A stretch of DNA of 64,000 nt from Populus alba (GCF_005239225.2 NC_133300.1:20759584-20823583), one strand, 5' to 3'; positions 1-12,430 are shown, numbered from the stretch's first letter. The notes: generated from the sequence alone by a model not told the origin. A program made the numbers and translations.

Positions 1-532
1 CAACACCTAGTCACTGGACATTATTCTGGGCTTTAACTAACAGACTCTACTTACGTGCAAATGTTTCTATCCAAAAGCTTGCATTCCAAAATCCCATTAA
101 GCATTTCCTCAACTATCTCCCCAGGGATCCACTAGACCAACTCCTTGTACAACCATTAAGCTATGCTAAATTTCCAACTTAATTAGCAACTAAGTGACAT
201 CAACAGCATTTTCATGTTAAACTCCAAGTTCCAATCTTTGATCTTCCTTTTTAGGAAACCAAATCATAAGATCCACTTCCCATAAGCTCAGATCCACAAC
301 AATTGAAGAAACCAATCCATAAAACCAAAAAAAAAAAATGGATTCCACAGAATCTGACACGTTAATGCTAAAATCAAATTATCCAAAACCCAACTCCACA
401 ATTCCATTTCTAATCCATATCCCACATACCCCAACTTCCTAAATCATCAAAAGTCACAAACTTGAAGACACCCCACAAGACCAATAACCTTAACCTAATC
501 AAAACAGCAAGAAAGATCGAGAATTGGATTAC
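1..532 (-). other. Intron 1 of the left TM9SF copy (runs off the window edge)
   Basis: This stretch lies downstream of the exon 1 donor (GT at 531-532 on the minus strand). It resembles intron 1 of the complete paralog at about 9840-10381 in several blocks, for example 130-230 against 9988-10070 and 300-480 against 10140-10380. No exon 2 is visible before the edge, so the rest of the gene, if present, lies outside the window. Confidence 0.7.
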
Positions 533-684
533 CTGGGATTGTGAAAAGGTCCAACCTTGTTAACATAGAGAGGGACATCATCTCCAACTTTGTAACGATG
601 ATCAGATGCATCTGATCTAACATGGGACACGCTGCACAATATCAAAACAAATGAAACCATACAAGGCACTAGTTTCTTCTCCAT
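533..684 (-). CDS. Transmembrane 9 superfamily protein, exon 1 only (partial at window edge)
   Basis: The minus-strand ATG is at 684-682. The 152-nt exon ends in CCCAG at 533 followed by a GT donor. It encodes a signal peptide beginning MEKKLVPCMV and then the lumenal start HRYKVGDDVPLYVNK, the hallmark N-terminus of TM9SF/EMP70 endomembrane proteins. Length and phase equal exon 1 of the complete paralog at 10383-10534, with a few substitutions concentrated in the signal peptide. The open frame and conserved donor suggest a working gene that continues to the left, but a truncated copy cannot be excluded. TM9SF proteins are nine-pass Golgi/endosome membrane proteins with a large lumenal N-terminal domain. 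Confidence 0.85.
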
Positions 685-757
685 TTTCAATCACTGTAAC
701 TCACAAAAAGAGAAGAGAGAGTTAGATAGTTATGGGGTGAGAGAGAGAGGAGAGAGA

Positions 758-765
758 TTTATAAA
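758..765 (-). promoter_or_regulatory. Putative TATA box of the left TM9SF copy
   Basis: TTTATAAA on the minus strand lies about 75 bp upstream of the ATG at 684. The paralog has a matching element about 60 bp upstream of its own ATG, inside similar flanking sequence, which supports the call. Confidence 0.5.
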
Positions 766-965
766 GATGGAGACTTTATGGGTTGTGGCTCCAACAAATC
801 TAAAATGGTTCGTGTCAAAATTGAGGCCTTCCTCAAATAACGAGAAAGAGATTAGGAGAGTAATTAAAAAATAATTATTTTTATTCTTAAATGCGTTCAT
901 GAAAAAAAGAATTATGACCACTATAAACGAGGTTTTGCTTTGGAAGTCCATGCGCCATCCTAGAA

Positions 966-1489
966 GTTTTGAGAATTTTCAGCTTTAACTCTTAAATTAT
1001 TGAGATGTTGTTTGATTTTATTTGAGTTTTATCTTGTTAATATCCTAGAATATAATAAATAAATATAAAAAGATATATTTTATTAGAGAAATAAAAACAA
1101 GTACATAAAATAAATAATTTTTAGAATAAATTAAAATAAATTTATACATTATTAAAACATGAGGTATAAAATAACATGTCTCTTTTATTTTTATTTTTTC
1201 TGTTTCAAAACAATAATCAACCATTATTTTAATGTTACTGTTTTTGTTTTTTTTTTATCTTCAAACAAAAAATTAATTAATTTTTTTTAAAATGCAAAAC
1301 CAGCAGGCTTGTCAAAATTATAGAAATTTTATTTTAAAAAAACAAAGGGAAAAAAGTTTTAAATTTTGGTTTTTCAAAAACATGAATGATACGAACAACC
1401 TTTATTTTTCAAAATAATTTGGTATTTAGCATCCCACAAAATTTTTTATTTCATTTTAGTGTTTATAAATTTAACTTATTGACCAAATA
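966..1489. other. AT-rich spacer, nothing recognised
   Basis: Spacer upstream of the left TM9SF copy with A/T homopolymer runs and no supported exon on either strand. Confidence 0.6.
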
Positions 1490-2840
1490 ATATAAAAAAA
1501 GATAATAAGTACAAAAACACAAAATTTCAAAAGAATAGATTACACATAAACCCTAATTAACAATCTTATTATTGAATATTTTTTTTTTTTTTAAATAGTC
1601 TACCCCTCTAAAAATTTACAATTCTTTAAATAATCTAAACAAAATAGGAAACTTGAAAATAAGAAAAAACAATAAAAATCATAATTCAGATTACAAAAAA
1701 TAAAATCATTAATCATAATATTTAATATTAAAACTAAATATGAAAAAATTAAAAAAAAATAACCAAGAAAACAAAAAAAATAAAAAAATCCTTTTATATC
1801 AAGTTTTTCTAAATTTGAAAGAACTCCTCCTCAAGTTTAATTTGTGTTTGCCTCGATCTTATGAATGTTCAATCAAGAGTTTTCAATATTTACTTACTTG
1901 ATCTTTTTACTAAAAACATAATATCAACATGCTTAGCTTTTCTAATAATGGGACCATTTTATTGTTAGGAGAAGATTTGAAAATATGTCTCACAACTTTT
2001 ATCAAAATACAATGACATCAATTTGATCTTATCAATTCTAAAGTCCTCCTGACAAATTTGATGCACATCCTTCAACATCACTTTAACATTCTCATCAATT
2101 TGATGTTTGATTCTAATTCACAAAAAAACTATGATCATTTTTATCCAATTAATAAGTTGTTTTCTTGTTCAAGCCTTTAAAATGTTCTTAAAATTAGACA
2201 TGGATCAATAATCACTCTCTTCACGATCTTTCAGGCTACTCACTGTCGCCAATAAACGAGTTGATTTTGTAATTTGTCTCTATATATTTTCTATCACCAT
2301 ATCCTAAACACCTCCTTTCAATTTTTCAATATGTCACTAAATGTCTTATATTACTAGTTTTTAAATATTTCTTTTCTTCAAGGGGACCTCCTCATCCCCT
2401 TATATATAAACATATCTTTTCTATTATCTTTTTCATCCATGTTAATCCAGCATAGACAAGAAAATAATTATTGGGATCATTAGACTCTAATATCAATTGA
2501 CATGGAATGAAAAAAATACAATAAGCACAAAAACATATATAGGAGATTGCAACTCCAAAAGAAGGGATCACAAAGAAACCTAATAACTCGCAATCTTATT
2601 GCTGAATATTTATTTTTAAATAGTTTACCTCTCAAGAAACTTGCAACTTTCTTATATAAAATCTAAAAACTAACCTAAAAACACTATAAAACTCAAAGAT
2701 AAAGGAAAAACAATAAAAGTCTTAAACTAACTAAGAAAAAAATAAAATTATTAAGCATAATACTTACTTTTATAAACTAAATAGAAATAAAAATAAGAAA
2801 ATAAATATTTACTTTTTCTAAAAAATCCTAATGCATCCTT
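1490..2840 (-). mobile_element. Small decayed LTR-type element (non-autonomous, TRIM-like)
   Basis: Two diverged direct repeats of about 300 bp (1490-1795 and 2505-2840) flank about 700 bp of internal sequence. Shared blocks include AATCTTATTATTGAATAT at 1561 against AATCTTATTGCTGAATAT at 2592, a following AAATAG tract, and AAAACAATAAAA. Just inside the right repeat, ACTCTAATATCAATTG (2485-2500) looks like a mutated antisense copy of the TGGTATCAGAGC-type primer-binding site used by many plant LTR elements, which would orient the element on the minus strand. No coding capacity was recognised inside. The element sits in the part of the left TM9SF upstream region that is longer than in the right copy, consistent with an insertion. 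Boundaries and target-site duplication are not resolved. Confidence 0.4.
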
Positions 2841-2863
2841 ATTTTGAAATTAATCATGCTTAT

Positions 2864-2864
2864 A

Positions 2865-2898
<34 letters not shown>

Positions 2899-2912
2899 AT
2901 TATATATATATA
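2864..2912. repeat. Interrupted (AT)n microsatellite
   Basis: Alternating TA with a few TT interruptions, just right of the LTR-like repeat. Confidence 0.9.
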
Positions 2913-3480
2913 TTTTTATTTCAACCCTCATTTATGAATTCCTCATTCCACCTCATTTTTTTTATTATTACAAAACACTAGAAGGAATGACTATATATAT
3001 GTTGTAATTTTAATTTTTTATTTTTTTTATTTATTTTTTAATTCCATGTAATTATTTCTTTTTCAATTTCATATCAATCTTTTTTTAAAAGTTTACTTTA
3101 GTATTTGTTTTTTAATTGCCTTTAACATTATTGATAGGAATTACATAATTATTTTATTTTTTTTTTGTTATTAGATTTTTATAATTTAAAAAAAATAATA
3201 ATATTTGAAAAAATTTATGTATAATAAAAAAATGCAATTTTTTGAGTTTATAATTAAATTTTTTTATTAGAAAAAAAAAAAAAATTTGATTCAACGGCAG
3301 CAGCACGATGGAAGTTAATAATCTAGTTATATCTATGCTTTGTGACTTGATAGCAGTATATGGGATCAATTTAAAATAAAATAAAATAAAACTAGGCCCA
3401 TCTTTCCAATGCATGGCAATAAATTATACCCTTCGAATATGAAGAAGAGGGTTGACTTCACTTAGATTAGATCTCAACAC
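2913..3480. other. AT-rich spacer
   Basis: T/A-rich sequence with poly-A and poly-T runs. No exon-like sequence was recognised. Confidence 0.55.
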
Positions 3481-3499
3481 AGGCATAAGAAGAGTGAAA

Positions 3500-3610
3500 T
3501 GGAAGGAACACTCCAAACTTTGAAGGCGAGTGATTGCTTGGATGCCAAGGATTACAACTTCACAACTCAACAACCCTAGATATCGAAATTATCATGCCAT
3601 CTACTTGTGG
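3500..3610. repeat. Upstream block shared by the two TM9SF copies, copy A
   Basis: The stretch around 3529-3600, containing GATTGCTTGGATGCCAAGG, matches 11285-11345, containing GAATGCTTGGACGCCAAGG, in the same orientation. The following tracts, CAACTTCACAACTCA here and GACTCCACAGCTCA there, also align. Both lie upstream of a TM9SF exon 1, at about 2.8 kb (left) and 0.75 kb (right). This shows the tandem duplication included the promoter-side flank. Confidence 0.75.
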
Positions 3611-3739
3611 TTAATTCTGAGGTCTGTGCTAGCTTCTGTGGTACATTGCTTTCACTTTGATCTGCTATCTTTTCCATGGCGTGGTTGTCATGGCTATTTT
3701 CCATGTAATTGAAGCATGGAGGTCAGGTCAAAAGACTAA

Positions 3740-4610
3740 AAATACAGAAAGAAATCACTTTGTGTGTTAAGAACGCAAGCGACCTTGTTAATTATAGTTA
3801 TTTGATGAAGGTTTGATCGATCCAGTCTTTTAATTTCTAATCTGTTCTTATTTTTATTTGAATCGTAATCTATGTCGTGTGATGCCTGTTCATTAGTCAA
3901 AACTGCTTTCAATTTATAATTTCCCCCCTCACTATTCAAGACTAGTGTTAAATATAGTTATAAAACTCTATTTAACAAGTCAATTCAATAATTTGCTGAA
4001 CTAGAATTTGATTCGAGACGTGTTTTACTGTGAACTAGTTTTTTTTTAATATAACAAAATAATCCTTTTTATTTTTTTAAAATTATAAGTTTGAATTGTC
4101 TTATTAATTACATGGTTTTACTTGTTAAATTCATGATCTGAAACTTGTATTCATTGATAAATGATGTATTATTAAATTTAAATAAAATAATAAAGTAATA
4201 AAAATAACCTGTTAAAGATATGAGACTTGGACTATTGATAAATAATATATTATTAAATTTAAATAAAATAATCAAGATAATCAATTAAATTCAAATCTGA
4301 TAGCAAAACCGAAATGTTGTAATAAGCAATTATATTTGCTTACGTATTTTTTTTTTATCTTGTTTCTAATTTCCTAAAAAAAAATAATTTTCTTTTACAA
4401 ATAAATAGAAGTTGATGTTATGTTTAAATCTTATTGTAATGTTTTTGTTGGTCTTAGAACGGACCATACTTTTCTGTTAAAATATGCAAGATAAAATATG
4501 GCTAACTCATGACCAAGAAAATCAGGAAAAAAAAAATAAAACAAAAGAAAAGGCTTGCTTTAATTGCCATACCCCATTTTACCCTGAGTTTGCCTCTCAA
4601 ATAAATAAAT
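3740..4610. other. AT-rich spacer with a short internal direct repeat
   Basis: No gene recognised. Around 4150-4200 and 4225-4275 the tract AATGATGTATTATTAAATTTAAATAAAATAAT recurs with small changes, a short tandem duplication of about 75 bp period. The rest is low-complexity A/T. Confidence 0.5.
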
Positions 4611-4616
4611 AAATAA

Positions 4617-5595
4617 AGGATAATGTATTTGCCTCAATGACCATCAAATGGTGATCTGTCCCCTTGAACAAAATATTTTTTAACATAATATTAAAATCTT
4701 TATCTTACTAAAATACGCAAAAAAAAAAAAAAAAAACAACAATAATAATAAAAAAAAAATTAACAATCAATTGGAGAAATTTATGTTGAAAAGTTTGCAA
4801 AAACATAAAACAATTATTTTTAGTTTTAAAATAAAATTTTATCATTCAAAACAAGATTTACAAGTTCAAAAGTTTTCAAAAATTAAAAATTTTGATAAAT
4901 TATTTGAGGACTTGCTCTTAAATATAATATATAAATGATTTAAGATGTGGAACATATTTAGATCTAAAAGAAAACTTGATCATATTAGATTAAAATAATA
5001 ACTTAAAACTATAATAACAAAAGATTCAATCTGTTAAATCAGATTTAAATTTCTCTAATTGATTGTATAAGCAATTTTCATATAGATTTTCTCCAAGAAA
5101 AAGATAATGTATTTGCCTTAATCACCATCAAATGGTGATCTGTCCCTTTGACCAAAGCTTTTATTAACATAATATCAAAAGTCTTTATCCTACTAAAATA
5201 GGCAAAAGAGAACTGCAATAATTGAAGGAAATTGACAATCTTGAGAAATTTATGTTGAAAAGTTTGCAAAAACATGAAATAATTATGTTTAGTTTTAAAA
5301 TAATTTTTTATAATTTCAAATTATTTTTTTTTGATGCAACCGGGTTTCAGACATTAAAGGTTTTATAAGTTAATTTGAGGATTTAGCTAAAATATACCAT
5401 TTAAATGATTTAATATATGTTTTTATAAAGTATTGGAATAAGTTTAGACTCTGGAAAAGACTTGATCATACTAGATTAGAATAATAATTTAAAACTAAAA
5501 TAACAAAATATTGACCTGTTTAATCAAATTAAATTTCTCCAAATAATTCAGATTTCTCCATATAATTCTACAAGCAGTTTTCATATACAAAGTCT
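4617..5595. repeat. Tandem duplication, two ~484-bp copies
   Basis: Copy 1 (4617-5100) and copy 2 (5101-5595) align along their whole length. Shared markers include GATCTGTCCC (about 4650 and 5138), TTTATGTTGAAAAGTTTGC (about 4780 and 5248) and the end block GCAGTTTTCATATA or GCAATTTTCATATA. Copies differ by numerous substitutions and small indels, so this is an old event. No coding function is seen. Confidence 0.85.
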
Positions 5596-6513
5596 TTGGG
5601 TCACTTATCAATGCTAGGCTAATTTTGTTATTTTTTTCTAAATATTTTTGTTTTTATCATTTGTTTAAGATTTTATGCTATTTTTCTTTGTATCTAAGGA
5701 TTCTGACTTTTGTTTCCGAGTCCATATCGATTTTTCTAACCTATAAAAAGCACTACAAACTTCTTTAGCAGACTTATTAATTGAGAAATAAAATAAAATT
5801 TTAAAGTTTGTGTTTAACCCTAATTCGGGCTAACTTCTTCAGCAAACTTCTTTTGACTGTTATGGTTCCGTCTACATGACATGTCCTCTCACTCTCCACT
5901 ACCTTCATTCATCTCTTTTGATGGCATCCAGAAGCTACCTTGATTTTTTATCTCAGCTAATTTGGATCATTAAATTGAAACAAGAATAGTGAAATTAGAA
6001 AAATGAAGAGTCATGTTTCCCCTTGAACAAAAAACAAAACAGACGATCCTCGTACTCAAGTTTTCTAGTCCACCCTATGAGAATAAATGACAGAACATGT
6101 ATTTTGCAACTATAATAAATTGTGGAGACAAGAATTTTCGAAGTACTGCTACCAATAACACAAACTCTACGGCTTCTAACAGTGATAGAATACATTCAAA
6201 ATGATGGATTATCTCACATTGAAGCACTGCAAATTCTTTAACAGCATTCTAAAGCCCTACATGTTCCTCTCCTATATATAAAAAAGGTTATTACAGAAGT
6301 CCTCCATGGAACGTGCCATCCTCCTCCAAGAGTAGCATAAAGCTCCTGCAATCCCAGAACAAGTTTTCCCAGCCAACTGTGGCTTCTCCTGTAACATGGC
6401 ACGTTAAAAAACCACCTTCATCAATACAAACACGCGGAGTTGCCTTCAATTAAGTGTATTCAAAGAAAGGAAGGCAGCCTACTCACTGAACATAAGGAAG
6501 ACCATATGACTTC
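5596..6513 (-). other. 3' flank and 3' UTR of the complete TM9SF gene
   Basis: Immediately downstream of the minus-strand stop at 6514. The proximal part (about 6280-6513) is less AT-rich and probably 3' UTR. The distal part is spacer. No other gene recognised. Confidence 0.5.
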
Positions 6514-9500
6514 CTACTCGCACTTGATTGAGCGGTAGATGTGGCGGACAAAGAACAAGGAAGCACGGAAACCAATGGTTCCAAGCATGAGGAAGAAACC
6601 GTAACAAACACAGGCCATGTAGCCAAAGAAAAATGAGGTTTGCATGAAGCCGGACATATCTGATCTGGCATAGTAGTAATACAAGCAATAGCCATAAATG
6701 AACAAGCCAGTTGATCCACCACAGAGGAAAGACCTATGAAACACCAAATATATAAAAATGAGTGTCTAGAAACATGTATCAGGCAATCAAGTATCGTTTT
6801 AAAGCATGACATCTTACAGAAAATACAAGTACATGCTGAGGATAAAAGGAAGCAAGCTTGGAGAGGGCATAAAGCCAAAATTCACGTTATGGCTTGCATA
6901 TTTCCAGCAATTTAGATCTCAAGAGAGAGAAACATAATAAAAAAAAATTCCAAAATTTAACTCAAATTTAGAGAAAAACATTAAAGAATGTTTTTTCTGT
7001 GGCTGAACATGTATATTTTTTGAGATAATAATGATTGGAAATGAATAAATAACCTCAGAGGTGTCAACTTTATATCAATCTGATAGTTAAACATACCTCC
7101 ACCACCACTCATGGTCTTCAGCAGCAAGTTGGAAATATGTCAATGCCACTGTTATAAAAGCAGTGACAATCAAGAGAATGATGAAGACAATGAACAAGAT
7201 GCTGTAAATGGTGTAGATCCTGTGACCCCAAACACTGGCAAATATGTAGTAAAGTTCAATATATATTGCACTGAAAGGCAAGAATCCTGCCATGGCCATC
7301 TGAGGAACTGTTTTCCGATACCAAGGCAACTGAGGAATCTCTCTGGGGTATTTAGTGGTGCGGACGGGAGCCTGAAACTCAGCCTTGCTATTCTTCCCTG
7401 CAATCCCACCCAGTACCAGCAATGGTGTTGTTACCAGAGCCCAAATAAGAAATATCACCACTATTGTTCCAAATGGCAATGCTGCAGTGGCACTATATGC
7501 AATTGCAACGGTATTAAGAAAGCAAAAGGTGAGAAACAGAGGACCACAAAACAGGGCTCCAGTTAGCAACAAGTTCCTGACCTGCAACAACAAAATACAA
7601 ATCAGTCAAGGATAACGTCTTGAAATTTGAATGGTAGTTTCTAGAGTAGAGCTAGAAATGTTGCAATAATACAGAATATGACTACAAGTGCCTACGATCC
7701 CAATGAAAACAAACAAAAAACACATCATTGCAACAATGACTAATTACCATCAATATCATTAAACAAATGAATGCAGAAGGTGCTAGTTTTAAGAAAGACA
7801 ACCAACATAAAATAATGAATTGCAGTCATATCCGTGTCTAGCATTACTTAGTTTCAGTGCATGTAAACTGATATATCTAACAGTGACTCTGAAGTGTTGA
7901 TCTCATCTATAAAGACTTCTAAAAATCACATTTGAAATTTAATGCAAGCTTTCAGGCTGTACACCATCAACTTTCAAGTCCACTCTTTTCTTTCTCTAGG
8001 AAAGCTTGCTTTTATAGCATCCAGTTGGTTCAGATATGATGAATGGGGAAAACAGTTTGCAAGCATTAGGTCATTTTCACCCCCTTTGGCAATGCTTAAA
8101 CCAAATTTCACAAAACATTTATCCCAAAACCAACACATTCTAAAGAAACATTGTAAATTCCATTAAGCATGTGTACTGAAATTGAATTAGAAGACAATAA
8201 ACTTAAAAAAAAAATACAGCCATAACAAGTGTTAGGGACATGCCCGGGAATGATACATGCCAAGGCAGTAAAATAGGAATTAAAAAACCACTAACCCAAT
8301 TTGTTCCTTCCAGCTGGCAAAAGAAAGAGGCTGCAGTGTAGCCTGCAATCCCAGCTGTCAGAGCATATATGACAACCAGTGCAGTAAATAGAGCTCCACG
8401 ATTGTAAGGATAAAAGACACCAACTAGTGCAAGCATGAAAATGAAAATTGTGCTGCCAATGCACATATGTAAGCAAAGTTAGCGGACTGCTAAGCAACAG
8501 AATAATTCAAAAAAATGGATTTGAGACAAAAGCACAGCTTTGAAGTTGAACTTACAGGGTAAACAGCTGGGTGCCTGAGCCAAATGCTGCTGCAAGCAAC
8601 GACTTATACTTTGGATATCTAAATACATCACCATGGATGTACTTCCACCCAGTCTCTTCTTGGTCTTCAGCCGACTCCTCATCATGAGCATACCTATTAC
8701 ACATGGGGAATCAGAAAATACGAAAATGACACAGTTTAAGCAGCATAAGCAGACATGTTTTAATAACTCAGTCATTGACATGTTCTTCTTACTTGACAAA
8801 ATCATTCTTCAGGACTCGCATGAGAATTGTGGCAAGAAAACCAGTCAAGAGGAGAACTGTCACACATGAGTTAATAATGGAAAACCAATGAATTTCCAAG
8901 TGATGAGGCAGTGAAGAAGACTGTGAATACTTCTCCATCCTTTTCTCAAATGGAATTTCTGTTTCCTTCCATTTAACTGAGTACATAAACTCCACATCAA
9001 CTTCCTTATCTTCAGTCAGGTCCACAACATTGCTAAGATCAGATTGTGCAGTGATCTCAATGACACGGTCCTTGTTGTAAAAGATGGTAAAGTGAAGATG
9101 TTTAAAGAGGTAATATTTGTATTCGCTTGGGTCATTTTTTCCTTCCTTGTCAACTTTCCCTAAGAAACCCCAAATGGGCAAGTCGTCATAATACATTTGG
9201 AAGTAGTAGTCCTTGGAAACAACTTCTCGGAACTGAGCAACTTGCTCCTTTGTCAACTTCTTTCTGCAAGCAATTTCAGAGTCCTTGTCATTTAAAAAGT
9301 CAATTTTGTATGGGGCAGTGACTAGACGATCACCATTCAACACTTCACCAAGAGCTTCCTTTTTGTCCTTTGTCGGACCTGTATTAAGCATCATCAGTAA
9401 ACTTCCACAGTAGAAACAGAAGCATTGAGAGCTGGAATAATAATAAAGATTGACACATACCTAATGAACAGAAAGGAAGATCGAAATAGCGGTATGTTTC

Positions 9501-10534
9501 ACTGTTAGAAGGAGATAACATCAGATAATCATGACTAGGGAAAATGTAATAATATTTATAGAGAACTGTTAAAATCTCAATATAATAACAAAAGATTGAG
9601 AATGTCTCAAGCACTAAACAAGTTTCCTATCTAATTCAAACTAATCCAATCTGCTACCAGCCAAGACTTCTAAATCCAAGCAAGATACGCACAACACGAA
9701 TGAATTTAGACTAAAATAATTTTACATAAGAATGATGTTTTTCTCATTGCTGAAAAGATCTGAGAATGTAGATCCAAGTTCAGCGTCCACGAAATAAAAG
9801 TAAAAATTCTCTGAAATACCTGAACTTTTCTAGCTCACAAGAAACCACAAGAGAAAGAAACACCTCTTGAATCTCTAGACACTGTTCCAGTCTTCTATTG
9901 ACTGCTTCTTCCTGCTTACAGACTTCTCTATCCAAGTCAAACAATTTCATTTCCAAAATGCCACTAACCTCAGCATAAGATGGCCCACTTAATCAACTCC
10001 AAGTATAATCATTAAGCCATACGAGATTCCCAACTTCATTAGTAACTAACTCATCTCTTTACCATGTTCAAGTTCCAATATTTAATCTTCCTTTACAGGA
10101 CACCAAATCACCGATCCAGTTCCACATTAGTTTAGATCCACGAAAATCAAAGAAACAAACACAGATAAGAGCAAAAAAAGGGGGGGGCTTCTTCAGAATC
10201 AGAACCTTAAATGCTAAAATCAAATTCTCCAAAACTCAACTTCACAATTTCATTTCCAATCCAAATCTCAAAGCCCATCTTCCCCGATCATAAAAAAAAC
10301 CCTCAAACTTGAAGGAACCCCATGAATTTACAGCATTAAAACTGCAAGAATTGAATTCCAAAATTGAAGAAAATTGGATTACCTGGGATTGTGAAAAGGT
10401 CCAACCTTGTTGACATAAAGAGGGACATCATCTCCTACCTTGTAACGATGATCAGTTGCATCTGATCTAACATGGGTCACACTGCAAAATATCAAAATAG
10501 AGAATACCAAACAAGGCACTAGTTTCTTCTCCAT
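6514..10534 (-). CDS. Transmembrane 9 superfamily protein (EMP70 family), complete
   Basis: Seven exons on the minus strand: 10383-10534, 9461-9501, 8793-9378, 8556-8693, 8296-8452, 7097-7581 and 6514-6733. They sum to 1779 nt (592 aa), matching the family size of about 590. Order: signal peptide (about residues 1-24), a lumenal domain containing YRYFDLPFCS and KKEALGEVLNGDR, a first membrane span near NSCVTVLLLTGF, the cytosolic linker HDEESAEDQEETGWK, then eight closely spaced membrane spans. The C-terminus ends in KCE, fitting the K-x-D/E COPI-binding motif known to hold plant EMP proteins in the Golgi. All introns are GT-AG and phases join cleanly. Role (family knowledge): Golgi/endosomal membrane protein in sorting. 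Closest to the Arabidopsis TMN1-type subgroup by recollection, so no symbol is given. A paralogous exon 1 lies at 533-684. Confidence 0.95.
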
Positions 10535-10590
10535 TTTCTCTCTCACGGTATCTCACAGATGCATAGAAAGATAGATCGAGGAAGCGAGGC

Positions 10591-10598
10591 TTATAAAT
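10591..10598 (-). promoter_or_regulatory. Putative TATA box of the complete TM9SF gene
   Basis: A TTTATAA-type element on the minus strand about 60 bp upstream of the ATG at 10534. An equivalent element is present in the left copy. Confidence 0.5.
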
Positions 10599-10739
10599 TT
10601 GGAGACTCCTTTGTTTTGTCACGGTTGTGCCCCCGTGTCAATAGAAGCTTTTCTTTTATCATCCCACAAGGAGTGAGATTATTTATTTATTTTCACAACT
10701 TATCATTGAGGTCTTTTTTGGAATTTCATTTTTTATTTA

Positions 10740-11254
10740 ACTAATGTTATTTAAACCCGGTCAAGATCTAAGGGAGCTGCACTGAGTTTCATGCCAAATG
10801 AGGTTAGAGAGTTGATCTCATAAAACCTATAGATTTAGTTAAGATTAATAAGAATTGATTTGATAATTTTTTTAAAAAAAAAATAATGCTGTCTTATACC
10901 AAATAATGGTGTTAAGCTGAGTTTCTTAATTTTGATGTTAATGGATTTTTTTTAAGCAGTTGAAACATATTTATAAAATAATCTGCTAAAAATAAACTTA
11001 ATTAAATCAAATGAATTTATATAAAAATATAAATTAAAAATTAACTCGTTAGATCAAACCAAATCTTATAACATAAGGTTAAATAAACCAATTTTCTTAA
11101 ATTAAAACTAATCTCTATAGATTTTATTCATATTAATTTTTTTTTTAAAAAATTATATCTTCTCTAAGAGGGGTTTTTTTTTTTTATGAATTTAATCCAG
11201 GAATCAACTCATCATATCTACACTAACGTGAAATATTTGAAAAGTAAGAATTAA
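10740..11254. other. Spacer upstream of TM9SF, dispersed-repeat-like
   Basis: AT-rich. Tracts such as ACCCGGTCAAGATCTAAGG resemble the decayed ACCCGG/GGTCAA dispersed repeats seen elsewhere in this window. No gene recognised. Confidence 0.4.
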
Positions 11255-11365
11255 GGGATAGTACTCCTAATATTGAAGGTGTGTGAATGCTTGGACGCCA
11301 AGGATTATGACTCCACAGCTCACCAAACCTAGATGGCAACCAGAATGCTACTCCACCTAGCAGCC
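11255..11365. repeat. Upstream block shared by the two TM9SF copies, copy B
   Basis: Counterpart of 3500-3610 in the same orientation, about 0.75 kb upstream of the complete TM9SF gene. Confidence 0.75.
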
Positions 11366-12071
11366 ATAAAAGGTTAGCTGCGCTGCAGGTTTGGTGGTTT
11401 TGGACCCCTCACGAGAACAAACAACAACTTGTATAGTAAATTTTACTTGGGATTTCTTGATGGAGAGATGCGCAAAAAGATAGCTGCTGGATTTTAATTT
11501 CCAGTTGATTGTATTCCTTGAAGCCATTAGCTTTGATGTTCTAATATTTTTTGTAATGTGATGAAACTTTTTTTCAACAGTCAACCATTTTTGTATAAGA
11601 ATTCGTACACTACGAGTAACTTTTTGTCTTTAATTATTCCTATACCAAGAACAGTTTTTTTTTCTTTAATTGGGTTTTGGATAAATCATTTGCTTTCAAA
11701 TTATTCGAATGATGAAGAATTTCTTTCCTGGATTTGGATTTGAGATGATTGCTCAAATCTTTCTAATCCATTTTGTAGTTTCATCGCTTATTTTCCTACT
11801 TGTTTTATACTTGTGTTGTAAGGAATTGATTAGAAATTAATTGAGATTTAATGGGTTTGAAATTAAATTAACTTAAACAAATTTACATAAGTATGCATTG
11901 TATTTTTTAATTGAAAATAAATTGAAATGATAGTTTATTTATTTTTTATATTAATATATTAAAATCATAAAAATACAATGTATTTTTTTTTATATTATTC
12001 TTTTTAGATGAAAAACATTAAAAAAAAAAACAATTTACCTCTAGTTTTCTTGTGGCGTGTAAAATGTATGC

Positions 12072-12078
<7 letters not shown>
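11366..12078. other. AT-rich spacer, nothing recognised
   Basis: No exon-like sequence, RNA gene or clear mobile element was seen here. Confidence 0.5.

Positions 12079-12121
<43 letters not shown>
12079..12121. repeat. (TA)n microsatellite
   Basis: Uninterrupted TA dinucleotide tract of about 42 bp. Confidence 0.95.
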
Positions 12122-12124
<3 letters not shown>

Positions 12125-12129
12125 AGTCT

Positions 12130-12430
12130 GTGTATTCATGGTTTTTAGGTTCGGTTTAGTCCAAATTCGGGTTTTAGATTTTGATCGAGTCATTGGATCG
12201 CTCGAATCAATTTTTTTTTAAAAAATCAAAACGACGTTATTTTAATAATAAAAAAACAAAAATCAACGGGTTACAACAAAATTTTTTACTGAGTCTTGTC
12301 AGGTCAACTGAGTAGTTGGGTCAACCAGGTTTTTTCTTTCCTTATTTTTTTTTTAATTCAGCTCCGTTCCAGTCTCAAGTCAATTGGGTTTTAAGTTGAT
12401 TTATCGGACCGGGTCGGATTTTAAAACTAT
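12130..12430. repeat. Decayed dispersed repeat (GGTCAA/CCGGGTC-rich)
   Basis: Contains GGTTCGGTTTAGTCC, GGGTCAACCAGG and GGACCGGGTCGG. Such GGTCAA/CCGGGT-rich tracts recur at about 27.3 and 28.4 kb and more weakly near 52.7 kb. This suggests a dispersed element family of this genome. No ends or coding sequence were identified. Confidence 0.4.

Noticed and set aside
7111..7566. Plus-strand open frame opposite TM9SF exon 6
   Set aside because: It is an antisense shadow of a well-supported membrane-protein exon. The translation has no recognisable domain.
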